Below, one piece after another: positions 47,572 through 59,500 of a DNA stretch of 64,000 nt. The stretch covers positions 506,131 to 570,130 of the forward strand of contig NMRA01000053.1 in assembly GCA_002633005.1 (NCBI GenBank), given 5' to 3'. The notes below the pieces were generated by a model, which searched no databases, had not been told where the DNA came from, and saw only the letters and a list, made by a program, of their open reading frames with translations. The position numbers and the translations under genes were made by a program. Position 1 is the stretch's first letter. Each line of letters opens with the position of its first letter. This DNA comes from Phoronis australis (lineage: Eukaryota > Phoronida > Phoronidae).

Positions 47572-50500
47572 TGATAATTCTTGAAACATGTCAGCCATTC
47601 ATACGACTCACCAGTGCGATTAACTATAATTGTCCTGTTTTTATTTGAAGCTTCCATCTTTTCGAAGTTAAGGGTGTACCTGAAACAACATACAGTAACT
47701 TTCACTTTCAATCCCTTTTTCCAAAGCTGACATTGGGAAAACAAACGGAAGTGTGGATTAAAAAAATAAAAAATAAAAAAAAAAAAACAACGGAGAACAA
47801 CGAACACAGAAAGGTAGTAGAATATTCATACAGATAGATGTCTTTTAGAGAGTGCATTAGGGGATTGAGGGAAATTTGAACTTGTCTGTTATTTTCCAAA
47901 TTTTTGATCACCATAAATTAATATCATTTACAACCAAAATTTCTTTTCTGTACTGTACATGCTAATAAGTCCATTTATCTCAGCAATAAAATTCAAAATG
48001 TTACCCATAGGCTTATCAGGCGGGGGACAAGGTGCCAGTTATCCTCCCAGTTTTGATAAAAAACAGTTATAAAATGCCGGCAAATCGAAAAAAGTCGTCA
48101 ATGCTATTATTCCCCCCAAAACTACGTCCAAATGCGCTGTGCTACTTACTGTTCACCGTCTATTTCGATGTCCGTACACCCTTTCCGATTATCATTAAAC
48201 AAGATCTCTAACATGAGACACACGTCTTCATCAAATTGTCTAAAACAATTGCTATCATCGTCAAACTTCTGCCATACATGTCCGGCGTCTGCGGCTTGCT
48301 CCAACGGCAATGAAGCAGTCGGGGAACTCTGTCGGGCGACGCTGAAAAACGCACACACGCCATTTTTGTTAGCTGAAGCTAGACAATGAGTAGCTTAGAA
48401 ATAGTTTAACTCTCATACGAAGAACAGCAGGTGACAAAAACAATTTTGTGTGACATCACCAAAACCAGTTTTAATATCCCAAAACGCTGAATTGTCTTTG
48501 ATTTTACTGAACTTGAGGACGATGTGATCTGAGAAAAGGCCGATTCCGGAAACATATTATTGTCAATACATTTACAGAATCAATGCTTTAATTTGACTTT
48601 TGAGGAGAAAGTGGCTCAGTGGTTTTAGCTCGAGATTCACGTTTGATGGAAACGGATTCAAGTCTGGCTTTACTGGCTGACAATCGAGAACTGAAAAAAG
48701 GTACCCCCATGGTCATTTTTAATATTTAATGAATAAACCAAGGATAAGTACAGCGCGTATATATGAGAGGAAAGAACATTCATACGTACAGGCATACACA
48801 CATGCACACGAAGTTGTTTTTAATCAACCACGTATGCTCGTTAGGTAGATTAAGGTAAGAAACGGGATAATTGTCTCAAGTGCTTATTATACTCTTTGGT
48901 AAAACCGTTTTTCAAAAGCAGACAATTGTGTCAGTTGAATTTTTGTTTGAACAATCCAATAAAACCAAAGATATTTGGCATCACAAACTTGAATATTGTT
49001 TGATAAATGATTCTTTTGCATGTTAGCATAAACCAATTTAAAAAATTACCTCCTGTGTCGGAAATATTACCAAAAAGTATTTATCTTTTGATAACATGAG
49101 AATTAAATTTTCCTATCGCGAGAACACGGATCTCTATTTCTGTTTTACAGTCATAAAAATATGTTATAAAGTTTCAGTTTCAACTTCATAAAATGAACAT
49201 TTGCCAGAGTCCACTATCTAAATTTTATATAAATAACTGCTGGATACCAGAATTCTATGAAGAAATTTGTATTGCAAACATATCAAAGAAGTGTCTATAG
49301 TACAATCAAAAGGTAGAGAATAATATTTTTCTATGACTCTTCATCAAAAGCAAACCCTTTCTAGCACACTTAAATTGAGCTGTTGGAACAAAATTTTGTG
49401 GATTTCTACACAATAGATTGTAAAAGAATTACAGCCTGAGCTGTTAACAATATCACACTTACAGGACCAATGGTCTTACACAGTGTTCACTGCAGCATCG
49501 GCAGTGGCAGAGAATTCAATCAAGGTGTATGGACTGAAAGTTAACTGGGACAAGCCATTTGACGTGAGCCTGAGTTTCATGTATAGAAATCTATATGGGG
49601 ACAGATACAACGTCTGGGCCCACATCCCACGTAACATTACAGTCACTACATACGGTGTTGAGGATACGAAACACGTCTGGAAATTCTACCACTCTTGTAG
49701 ACATTGGCAATACGCCATAATACCATCGCGCACACTCTCGTCCAAAATCTTTCGTACATACTCACACAAGTCGCAAATCGTATTTGCCGCCCGCTCCGTG
49801 TCTATAGGCATTGCAATGTCCGTTAGGCCAACGTACCTACACAACAGAGTTTACTATTACTTGTCATACGTTGCATACAAACAATGCATACATATATTGA
49901 AAATAGTAGTAGTAGTATAAACATGGCCAAACAAGAAATCGGTAAGTACACAAACGAGGGACCAATACATGCCTAGCAAATAATCGTCAAAGTTGTTGAA
50001 CAAGACGTAGCTCCCGCAGTAAACAAATATGAACGTGTAAAAGAAAATAGGACACCATTAACCAGTAAGTTTCAAGAATTGTCACCGAGAAAATCCTTTG
50101 GGCATAAAAATGGTACTGTAGCTTTCACACTTAACTTACGTATACATGTCCAGAATCCTCAACCTTGTACACAGTGCCTACATTTCCGGAGCCACCATCT
50201 TGGTTTGACCATTTCCAGTCCTGACCTAAAAGGAAAAGGTTTTACATAAATACGCCAACTCTTGAAGGAGGAAGAGAGCAGTTTAAAACTTTTATTGATA
50301 TGAAAGACAACAAGAGCAACGCAGAGCGTTGAAATGCGCCCACAATTGCACCGCATACGGTATCCTTCTAGGGTTGTTTATTGGTACCATAAAGTGGCCA
50401 GCAGAGGGCATATATGTAGTATGTTCTACTTTGCAAAATGGAAAGGCATGGTCATTGTCTCCTCAATAGGCTAGGGGCAAAATGTGAGTAATCTTCATAA

Positions 50501-53500
50501 TACAAGCACATCCTATACACCAGTTGCTTAAAGCACCACAGAAAGAATTAAAAACAAATTTACCAACATACGAGCACAGCATTAGAATGCCAGAAACAAA
50601 TTTCTACTTGGAACTTTTCCTTCATAGTCACGAAGTAACACAAAGTATACACCTGAAGACCTATGAAAATACAGAGGTCAATGTAAAATACCAAAATTGC
50701 CACTAGAGGCAAATACTAAAATTGCCACTAGAGACATACCGGTAGTCAGAATCATCCTAAAGTCGTCATCGTCCGTTGTCAACATCACATAAATACACTT
50801 GCTAAATTTAGTAAAGATCCTGCAAACGGTTTGGGAGATACAGCCATGGGTGCAAAAAAACAAAACTGCCACTAGGAGGCGCCACAGAAGTCCAAATCGT
50901 CTGAAAATCATTGTCAGCTGTCTTCCATATAGTAAGCACATACACACCAATTTTCACAATCATCCTTTGAGCGGTTTGGTTGATAGAGGAGTGGACGCAA
51001 AAATACAGACTCGAAAACAGTAAAAATGGCCACTAGGTGGCGCAAACTATGTCGAATCCATCTGATAACGGGAGGATAGCGTCATCTCACTAATAGGTGC
51101 CTACATACCAAATTTCATGAAAATCCGTTCAGGACTTTTGAAGATACAAAGGTAAGCGTAAAAAACTAAAATTGCCACTAGGGGGCACACCGGTAGTCGG
51201 ATCCGTCCAAAAGTTCGCACATGCCGTCCCATTCATGAATGGAACATATGTGCCAAATATCATGAACGTATGTCAAAGGGTTTTGGAGATAGAGCAGCGG
51301 ACGCCGGACGCCGGACGCCGGACACCGGACGCCGGACGCCGCCCGGACGGACGGACGGACGGACGGACGGACGGACGGACGGACGGACGGACGGACGGAC
51401 GGACGGACAGAGATGACAGCATAATGCGTCCACATATAAATATGTGGGCGCATAAAAATTGTGATCGCAGGGATGTAAATTTATTTATTTATTTATTGTG
51501 ATATTTAAAATGAGGGTGGCCTCTTCAGTGATAGCACTGCTTTCCAAGATGGACCTAAACAACAAAAAGAGCAATATAATAGAATGAAGTAATAAAACAA
51601 CAATTAAATATACGTGAAAAAGATACAACTAAAACAGGTTGAGAATTAAGACAATAAATAAATGACAATCAATGGTGAAAATTTAACTAAGAGAGATGAA
51701 ATGACTCTAAACAGAGAGAGTATTTATGACAATGAGAAAAAATGACATGATTAAGACAAGTAGATAATTAAGATAAATGAAAGAAAAAAGATGCAGAAAA
51801 TGTACAGTCAGGCTTTGACGTAAGCATTTAATCCAGGTCTGTGACACTTAAACAATGGGAAAAAGTCTCGCTACATCTCTATAAGCCATTACGATTTCTG
51901 AAAACACTTTCCGTAGCTTATAAATATTGCAAGAGTTGTACTTTCCGTTTACGTTCGCCAGAGCTTATGCACAGGTTTTCTCGGCATCAAAACCGAGCTT
52001 AAGTTCCACTAGTGATACGAAACTGAGGCTTGAATTAACGAGAGATGGAAAAGAATTATTGGGAAAACATTGTGAACGTGCATGCTTTCTACATCAAACA
52101 AAGCCACCACATGATCATATGTGTCTTCTTGTGGAAAATAGAAAACATTCTGTTTAGCTATACAAAGACACGGAAAAACTAGTGAGAACAAAATAGACAA
52201 AAGAACTTGACTACAAAACTTTTTGGACCTACCTCTTTCAACTTGAACTCCAACTTTTAGGAATGGGTCGTTTGGATCGACGACACGAGGGTCTGTGGTC
52301 GTCATGACTTCATACTTCATGTTCCGTCCAAAATCATATCGATGCTGTGAACCACTTAAATCCCATTCAACTGTGACGGAATCTTAAATAGACCATGACA
52401 ATGAAGAAATTCTTTTCATTTGAAACAAATTTCCAATAACTTTCCATTGAGCTAAGTGTTGCTATGCCAATATTAGCACTAACGTTCGTGAACATCTCGA
52501 ACAGTATTTGCCCGTGTCCTTATGGTAGACTCTACGTACATAAAATAATTTTCAAGAACATTCAAAAGTGGTCGCATCAGTTTGTTCGTAGGTCTCCAAT
52601 GTACCCTTCCTCCAGAATGAATGTGACTTAAGTTTCGAAAAGTGCGTGGCGGCGAATGGTCCCAGTGAGATGCAAAGCCCATTGCCCCATTCGAGTATGG
52701 GAAGTGGGATCTGCCACTGCCTGGGCTTCGAAGGAGGCGTGGCGGTGAATAGTTGCAGCGGATGCGGAGCCTGGCGCCACAATGAAGTGTGATCTTAGTG
52801 TATGAAGAGTTTTGTATCATTGAATTTCAACCACTATAAGTTGAACTAGAAAACGTATAAGCCATGACAGGGCTTCAGACTACTCGTTTTTAGTCTAGCT
52901 GGAGCAGGAGAATTCAATTTAAAAATTGAATTCTCCTGCTCAAGGCACGTACAGAAAACGAAAAAAAATGAATTTATTTATATCTGATTACCTAACTTGC
53001 ATAACGAAATTTCGTTTACTATCGTTTATTATATTCTTGATCAGCGTAAATCAGTTGGATCGGCGTTAGCCGGCATAGCAAATAAATTACTCATACATTT
53101 CATGCAGACGACTACTGAGATAATTAGACTGGTCTATGGTTCATTAAACTGTTGACTATTTCGTGCAATATAATTCACATTGTTGTACGATCACTTTTGC
53201 AAACGTGAATACAGTTTTTCCACCCATTCCAGAGGTGTTCACTAGCACTTCGCCGTTTTAGAAAACTAATGTCAAGGTCATTGCCTGGTCCCGGACTGTA
53301 TTCAATAGCTGTGCATTGTCGAATAACCAGGCAGTACCGAATGTCGGTTCAGTCACTAAACCAATGCCAGGATGGAAAGGGATAACGAGATTATGATTAA
53401 CAAGCCAATAAGTTCAAAATCAGATTTTAAATTATTGTTTTGGGGTTTGACCCACAAACGTGGACAGTAGCTATGTAACTCGTGCAATGCGTAGTAATTT

Positions 53501-56500
53501 TTACAAGCAATTTTTGCGTAGCGATGAAGTTTTCCCGGTCAGGATTAGGTGTGTGGCGGTCAATTTGGGCACGATTAGGAGTGGCGGGGCCAAAAAGGAG
53601 AGTGAAGGGCCTCCCAGGTTTTTACACGCGGAGAAAACACTTGAATTGATACAGCAACAATAACTTTATTTGTTCATACATTTATCATGGCGTGTTTGAC
53701 TGAAAATGGCCCCATGTGCGAAATCACGAAAGTCAACTTCAAAGGTAAATATACTCGAATACCTTCGTGTTCCGCACTTGATTATCAAGCAAAAAGTAGA
53801 AACAGCAACTCCTTTTGGAGAGATTATACAGATAATTCTCCAGTAAGCACGAGCTTTGAAAGTTCAAGCAAAGCTTGCTGTGACCTTATAGTGATGTGCG
53901 TTGTTCAGAGGATGTCACGAGATTTCGACATTTGACACTAAATACTGTAAAGGAATCCCAACCACATGCATTTCAGTGTATGTTCTGATTTTGACCTGTG
54001 TGGAACGAATAGTTTTGTTACTACCGTTTTTAATCAAAATTGATTTTACTGGAATGTTCACTGTGAAGGATATATTTGGATTACGTACGTGAGGCCCTAG
54101 GGCAAACGACGGACTTAGTACATATCGTATATAATGTCCTAATCGGGAGCACTCATTCGACATTTACCACGGCCTCAAAGGCCTATCACAGAAAAAAAAC
54201 CTACTGCGGAAGAACAGCAAACACCACTCTACAACAGTTTACCACGCACTGCAATAACTTCGATCACGCAGAAAGAAAACTTTCTAACTAAGCACACTTA
54301 CTACCACCACAGAGTGTTTTTACCAAAACTGTGCACGGTAAGAGCTTTTACGTTTAGTAAGGATTTTGTGGAGTGGCATAAGGATTGTATATTGCAAGGG
54401 TTCTGCAGCTTTTGATGGAAGTTTACTTATCATAGTCCCCTTCCTATGCTCGTTGTTAACAGAGTCGAGGGCGTTAGGGGAATGGATGCAGTATGAATGT
54501 GATGAGAGCGCTCGTGAAAAGCAATGGCCTTGAAAAATATGGACATTATTAAATCAATTTCTAGTGGAGTTCTTGCAGCAGCATCTTCGACAGTGTACTA
54601 CGTTCCTTTATCGAAAGTTGATGGACGCCATGAGAAACGATCATAAGTATGAAGTAGGCGGATCCAGGATTTTCAGTTAGGGGGGTCAGGGCAGAGTATT
54701 AGGATTTTGCCCGTCAGACATTCGCACCCCCGAACTGCCAAACGGAATCTGGGAGAGTTTTAGGGGGGCCATGACCCCCTTGCGCCCCCTCTAAATCCAC
54801 CACTGGGTCTAATTGGATGGCGCAATCAAAATGCGTAAGCTTTCCGAACGTTGTTTTGGAAATTTAGACAGTGTCTAGTGACGTCAGTCGACCGACCACT
54901 TTCTGATTTTCTCGCTTGGGAAACGTTACTGAGCCTAGAAAAATGGATGACACAAGCAAAGGAACATGTTGTTGGGATAACAGAATCTGGTTAACTGTAT
55001 AAGCTTACCGTCTTTGTGATGTTTCACCACCGTGCCAGTGCCGCGATGTTTCGGATTATTCTTTTCATCTCCTGCATAAACTACGCGACTGCCAAGTGGA
55101 ATGTTCAAGTTCAAACTGGGCGATCTGATGTCATCGTCTTCTTCTTCCTGGTCTCCCCCTTCCTCCTTTGTGATGGCCATCACAACCTTATAACACTCCT
55201 CCTATATAACAAAAACAATCAGGTCGTGGATTGGATACCTCATTTTGTGAACGTGATGTATCCATATACTCTGTATTCTATATCACACAAATTTGTTCTA
55301 ATACCTAAACTTGCCGATTTTGACTGGCAAAATACTTGGTTACCATGGCGACAGTGCATATTTCAGTTTAGTAACCACCCGCAATTTCAATGGAAGGTCA
55401 CATGATTTTGGACGGTTGACTTATATTTCCATTGTTGGGGGAGTTGCCCCCTCACAACTCACCAAGGTATGGTCGTGTATAGGTAACGTTTCTCTTCAAG
55501 TTGGTTTGCACATGTGAAGTCTTCCAGCTTCATGACAATCAAACCAACTGTGAATGTTCGATCATCCATTCGGTGCCACAGCTGTTTATAATGAGCATAA
55601 AAGATGTTTCAGGACAAACATTATTGGTCCAGGATACAGTTTACTGCAACAGTAGGAAAATGGAACTTACCAGCTCGAAGGGGTCGTCTAAGTCAAGCAG
55701 ATTGCGTTCACCAGTGTCATTGGATATCATCCAGTTTTTGAAACTTGACTTGTCTGGCACCAAATCGCGGATATGAGCTTTTACTAGGGTAAAGACAAAG
55801 AGAACTATGTTAATCGTGAATCAGAGAAGAGCATATGACGACGGTTTCTCCTAAACGTAATAGGCATACGTCTTATATATACCACAGACGGTATCAGGCG
55901 ATATGCAACCTTTTCTCGTTGATTAAAACACAACCGTTATGTGGATTTTGTTGTAAAAAGCAACATGTGTCATAACTAACTTTTTTCATTGAATTAATCA
56001 GCTTCAAACTCGCACTTTCTGTCAAAACGACACTGATTGAGGTAGCTTACTCAGTTTAGACGTTATTTGAATAGCTGACAGTTCGTTATTTATTCAGACA
56101 GAGCCCATAAACTTTCTGATCACGGCGTGACCTGAAATTTTACACGCTTGGTTGGAGAGAAATAATCTCCAATTTGACTAAAGAACAATTTGAGACAAAT
56201 TTCATGATGGCAGTTGACCTAAATGAAAAGTTGGTTTTTGTGACAGAAGGTGGGTTTATTGTCGCTTTAACATAACAAAATCTTTCCAAGACTGTAGATA
56301 TAAGTTGCTGTAAGTTTCAACTCGAACACAAGAAACTGAAACATTATGAAGATTTTCAGTACCAGATAACGGAGACGCTTTAAATTCATTGACATAGATC
56401 ATCTATCATTTATGACTATCTTCAAGAGACCGCTTACAGGTATTCCAATTTACTTATCCAGTATTTATCCATTCAGAAATTCCCACATCCAGCTAATACA

Positions 56501-59500
56501 CAACTTAAAAATCACCTCTAAAGGGACCTGCAAAACGGCTGGCATAGTAATTCCATCTGTAGTATCCGCTGATTTGTTTGAGAGCAACAGCGTCATCGTA
56601 ACGTGCGTACACCCCAGATCCGTTGCTTGCCAACGACTTCAAGAAGGTCTTTAAAAAATACACGGTTGTTACAAGTCATTTGAATAAAGCGTTGTTAAAA
56701 AGCATGTCAGACTAAAACGAAAACGTGGTCTTCGATTTTTCACTGCCGTAACGTTCTTTTTGGTTGATGACCAATACCTAGATTTTAAGACTTTTTTGTT
56801 TCGGCCACAATAACTCACAAATTTTAACAACTATAGCACACAAATTTAAAGGAAAACGTTCCGTTTTTATTCTACAAACGAGTTTTAAAAAAAATCAGAC
56901 ATTACCTCCTCGTATTCATAGCCGCACGCCACGAAGTCTACCCGCATTTTTGCAACGCTGCGTTTCTGTGGATTCTTTGCAAACACGCATACTGCACTCA
57001 TGACCCGCATACGAGCCTGCGTATAAAAGTAAATTGTAGTTCAAAACTAAAAGAAATGTGTTAATTGATTGAAACTGCCATAAAGTCTCAAAAAAGAAAT
57101 TTGGTCTAGCGCTCCATACAACTAGTTTAGAAATTAAAATAAGTAAATCTCACATGAGCAAAAATGGAAAGTCTCTCAGAATATACAGTCATGTTACTGT
57201 TAATTACTAAGACATTTTTTATACCTAATTTCTAAACTGTAACGCACTCGCAATTGCTTGACTAAAATATTCTTATTAATTATCAGGTGTGGGCGTGAAG
57301 TCCAAATTTCTGTCCCAAGTCTTAAGCCACTTTCAACCACAGGTTATCTCTGGATTACACGTGAGTGTTGAATCCAAAACCATCACCTGATGTAATGTTT
57401 AAGTTTTACAGACTGCTCCCCATATTGCGCGTGCGCTGTGCAAAGGCCACAGCATTGTATGAACTGTAATATTAATGAAGTTAAAGTTCTGCTATGTTTC
57501 AAATAAAAGTTCACTGCTATGCCATACGGCCTACGAAATGGAAGAAGCTTTACGGTATCAAATACTTTTAAAATCTAAACAGACATACACTTTGCGATTT
57601 GGATCTGTCATCGATAACAATGTCATCATTATGTGGGTATCCGTCGGTGAAGACCACTATACGAGAAGGCACTTTACGATTGCTCAATCTCAGTTTACCA
57701 CCTAAAACATCGAAAAAGACATTTCAATTAAGACATTGTCAAAATACAGATTTGATACAGTTAATGGACGCTTCGCAATACAAAAGGCAAACAGGTTCGA
57801 AAAGGGAGAAAAGAGGGCGAACTGGACAAAGGGGTGTGGTGTTGGTAACCTTCCTCAAATAATTTGTGCATATCATATACCAACTTGTAACGGTAGCACA
57901 ATGACTTCAGATAAAATGGACGGTAGCGTAACAACGTGGTTTAACGTTGGTGTTGCTGAACGATGCTTTTGTCGTTTCTCAACTTGGGAACCATCCAGTC
58001 AATGAATAAGACTAGGAGCAATACAAGATGAATGACGCCCACTTTCGAAACACATACCGTTCTCTGCAACCTCCTTCTGGGCCTCTGTTATAGCTTCCAC
58101 CATCGGCGTACCACCTCGAGGAGCAAATATATCTGGAAGTGTACATTCACTTTGCAGTTCAATCTTAGAAAGAGCAACCAAGAAACAAAGAGAGAGCCCA
58201 TCAATTTGTTAACCTATAGCCAAGTGTCAGGGGCCCGATTCAACACAGGTCGTAACTCCAGTAGTCGCGTATACTTTTTTATTAGCAAGTAATTAATTAG
58301 CGTCGCTTATGAAAGTGGGCCTTTAACTTGATTTACAGCTGAATCAAAGTTTCGTTCTTGCAATACGTGCATTGTCGCTTTTGCAAAAATGTGGCGAAAA
58401 ACGTTAACCGAAGGAGCCCCTGATGATTTTAAACAAAGCGTCAATTTCGGAAGGTTTCACTCTCCGACTGTATTAAACTTATGTGTTGTTTACACCTGAG
58501 GAGAATTTTGGAATTTTAGTGTACAGCATTTCCCTATAATTTTACCAGCACTAAAACACAGTCTCTTAAGGCGAATAAGCAAATCGATATTTTCGAAAGG
58601 ATCAGAAATAGCTGCGGTTATATCACTTTGGAAAGTTTGTAAATTGACAAACTTAAATGTGAATTGCTGCCAGTATATCTTTTTTCAACAACCCCTGTCC
58701 TACTTCAAAGCCACTTTCGACTAAGAGAGCAACGTCATTTCAGTGTTGCAGGATCTGGAATAGTTTCAATAGGAAATTCATTTTTCAGTGCAGCAGGCTT
58801 ACTCTTTGAGGAGAGGCACAGGTCGCCATTTTACCATGGCATCAAAAAATTTTCAGCCACTAGCTTGTTAGATAGAGTTTACACATCTGCAAACAAGGGC
58901 TGATCGGGCATTTTACATACTTTAATTGAGACACGACATCCAAACCAGAAAATCAAATTCTGGTCAGGGCCGTGACTAGTGCATATAGTGTCCACTTCAC
59001 CACAGCGGCTTGTTAAAATTGACCGTGTAACCAAAAACCATGGACCGCGCACCATAGGGGCCTGGGCGGGTTATAGCGCCCCCACTTGTTTCAGTGTTGC
59101 GCCGTTCATGGTCAATGGGGAGCGCACCACGGTGTGGGGGGGGGGGGGGCTGGAGAGGGGCTTTTGCCCTCCACTTTTTCAGTGCTGCGCCCCCCATTAA
59201 AACGTTAGATCATCTTATACTGAGATGCTAAAAAGGAAAAGTATTAGGCACATCGCCGTGTGGTAGGTAAATCAACAAAATCTGCAGAGCATGTTTGTGT
59301 TTAGAAACGGTAGAACGTCTTACTCGGTATTCGGCGAAGGCGTATGTAGTCACATGTCAATGACTGCACGCGGTCAGCTGTTCCTCCAAATGTCACAATA
59401 CCAATGTTCTCCTCCAGTCCGTAAATCTGTGCAGTGTGCTGTATGTCTGAAAGCAAAACGAAGTCGTGATGCAAGAATGTTATGCCCGGGTCTCAAATCA

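Noticed and set aside
47433-47807. Minus-strand frame with SLSLSLS repeats
   Set aside because: It is a translation of the (GA)n microsatellite. Only the short WWE-encoding exon at 47612-47679 inside it is real.
49483-49920. 145-codon plus-strand open frame
   Set aside because: It overlaps the minus-strand exon 13 required by phase; no plus-strand family motif or splice partner is seen.
51298-51410. CRISPR array
   Set aside because: It is a tandem tetranucleotide/heptanucleotide repeat without spacers, in a eukaryotic genome.
51172-51501. Open frames with VRPS or GRTD repeats on both strands
   Set aside because: They are translations of the (GGAC)n array of repeat family R1.
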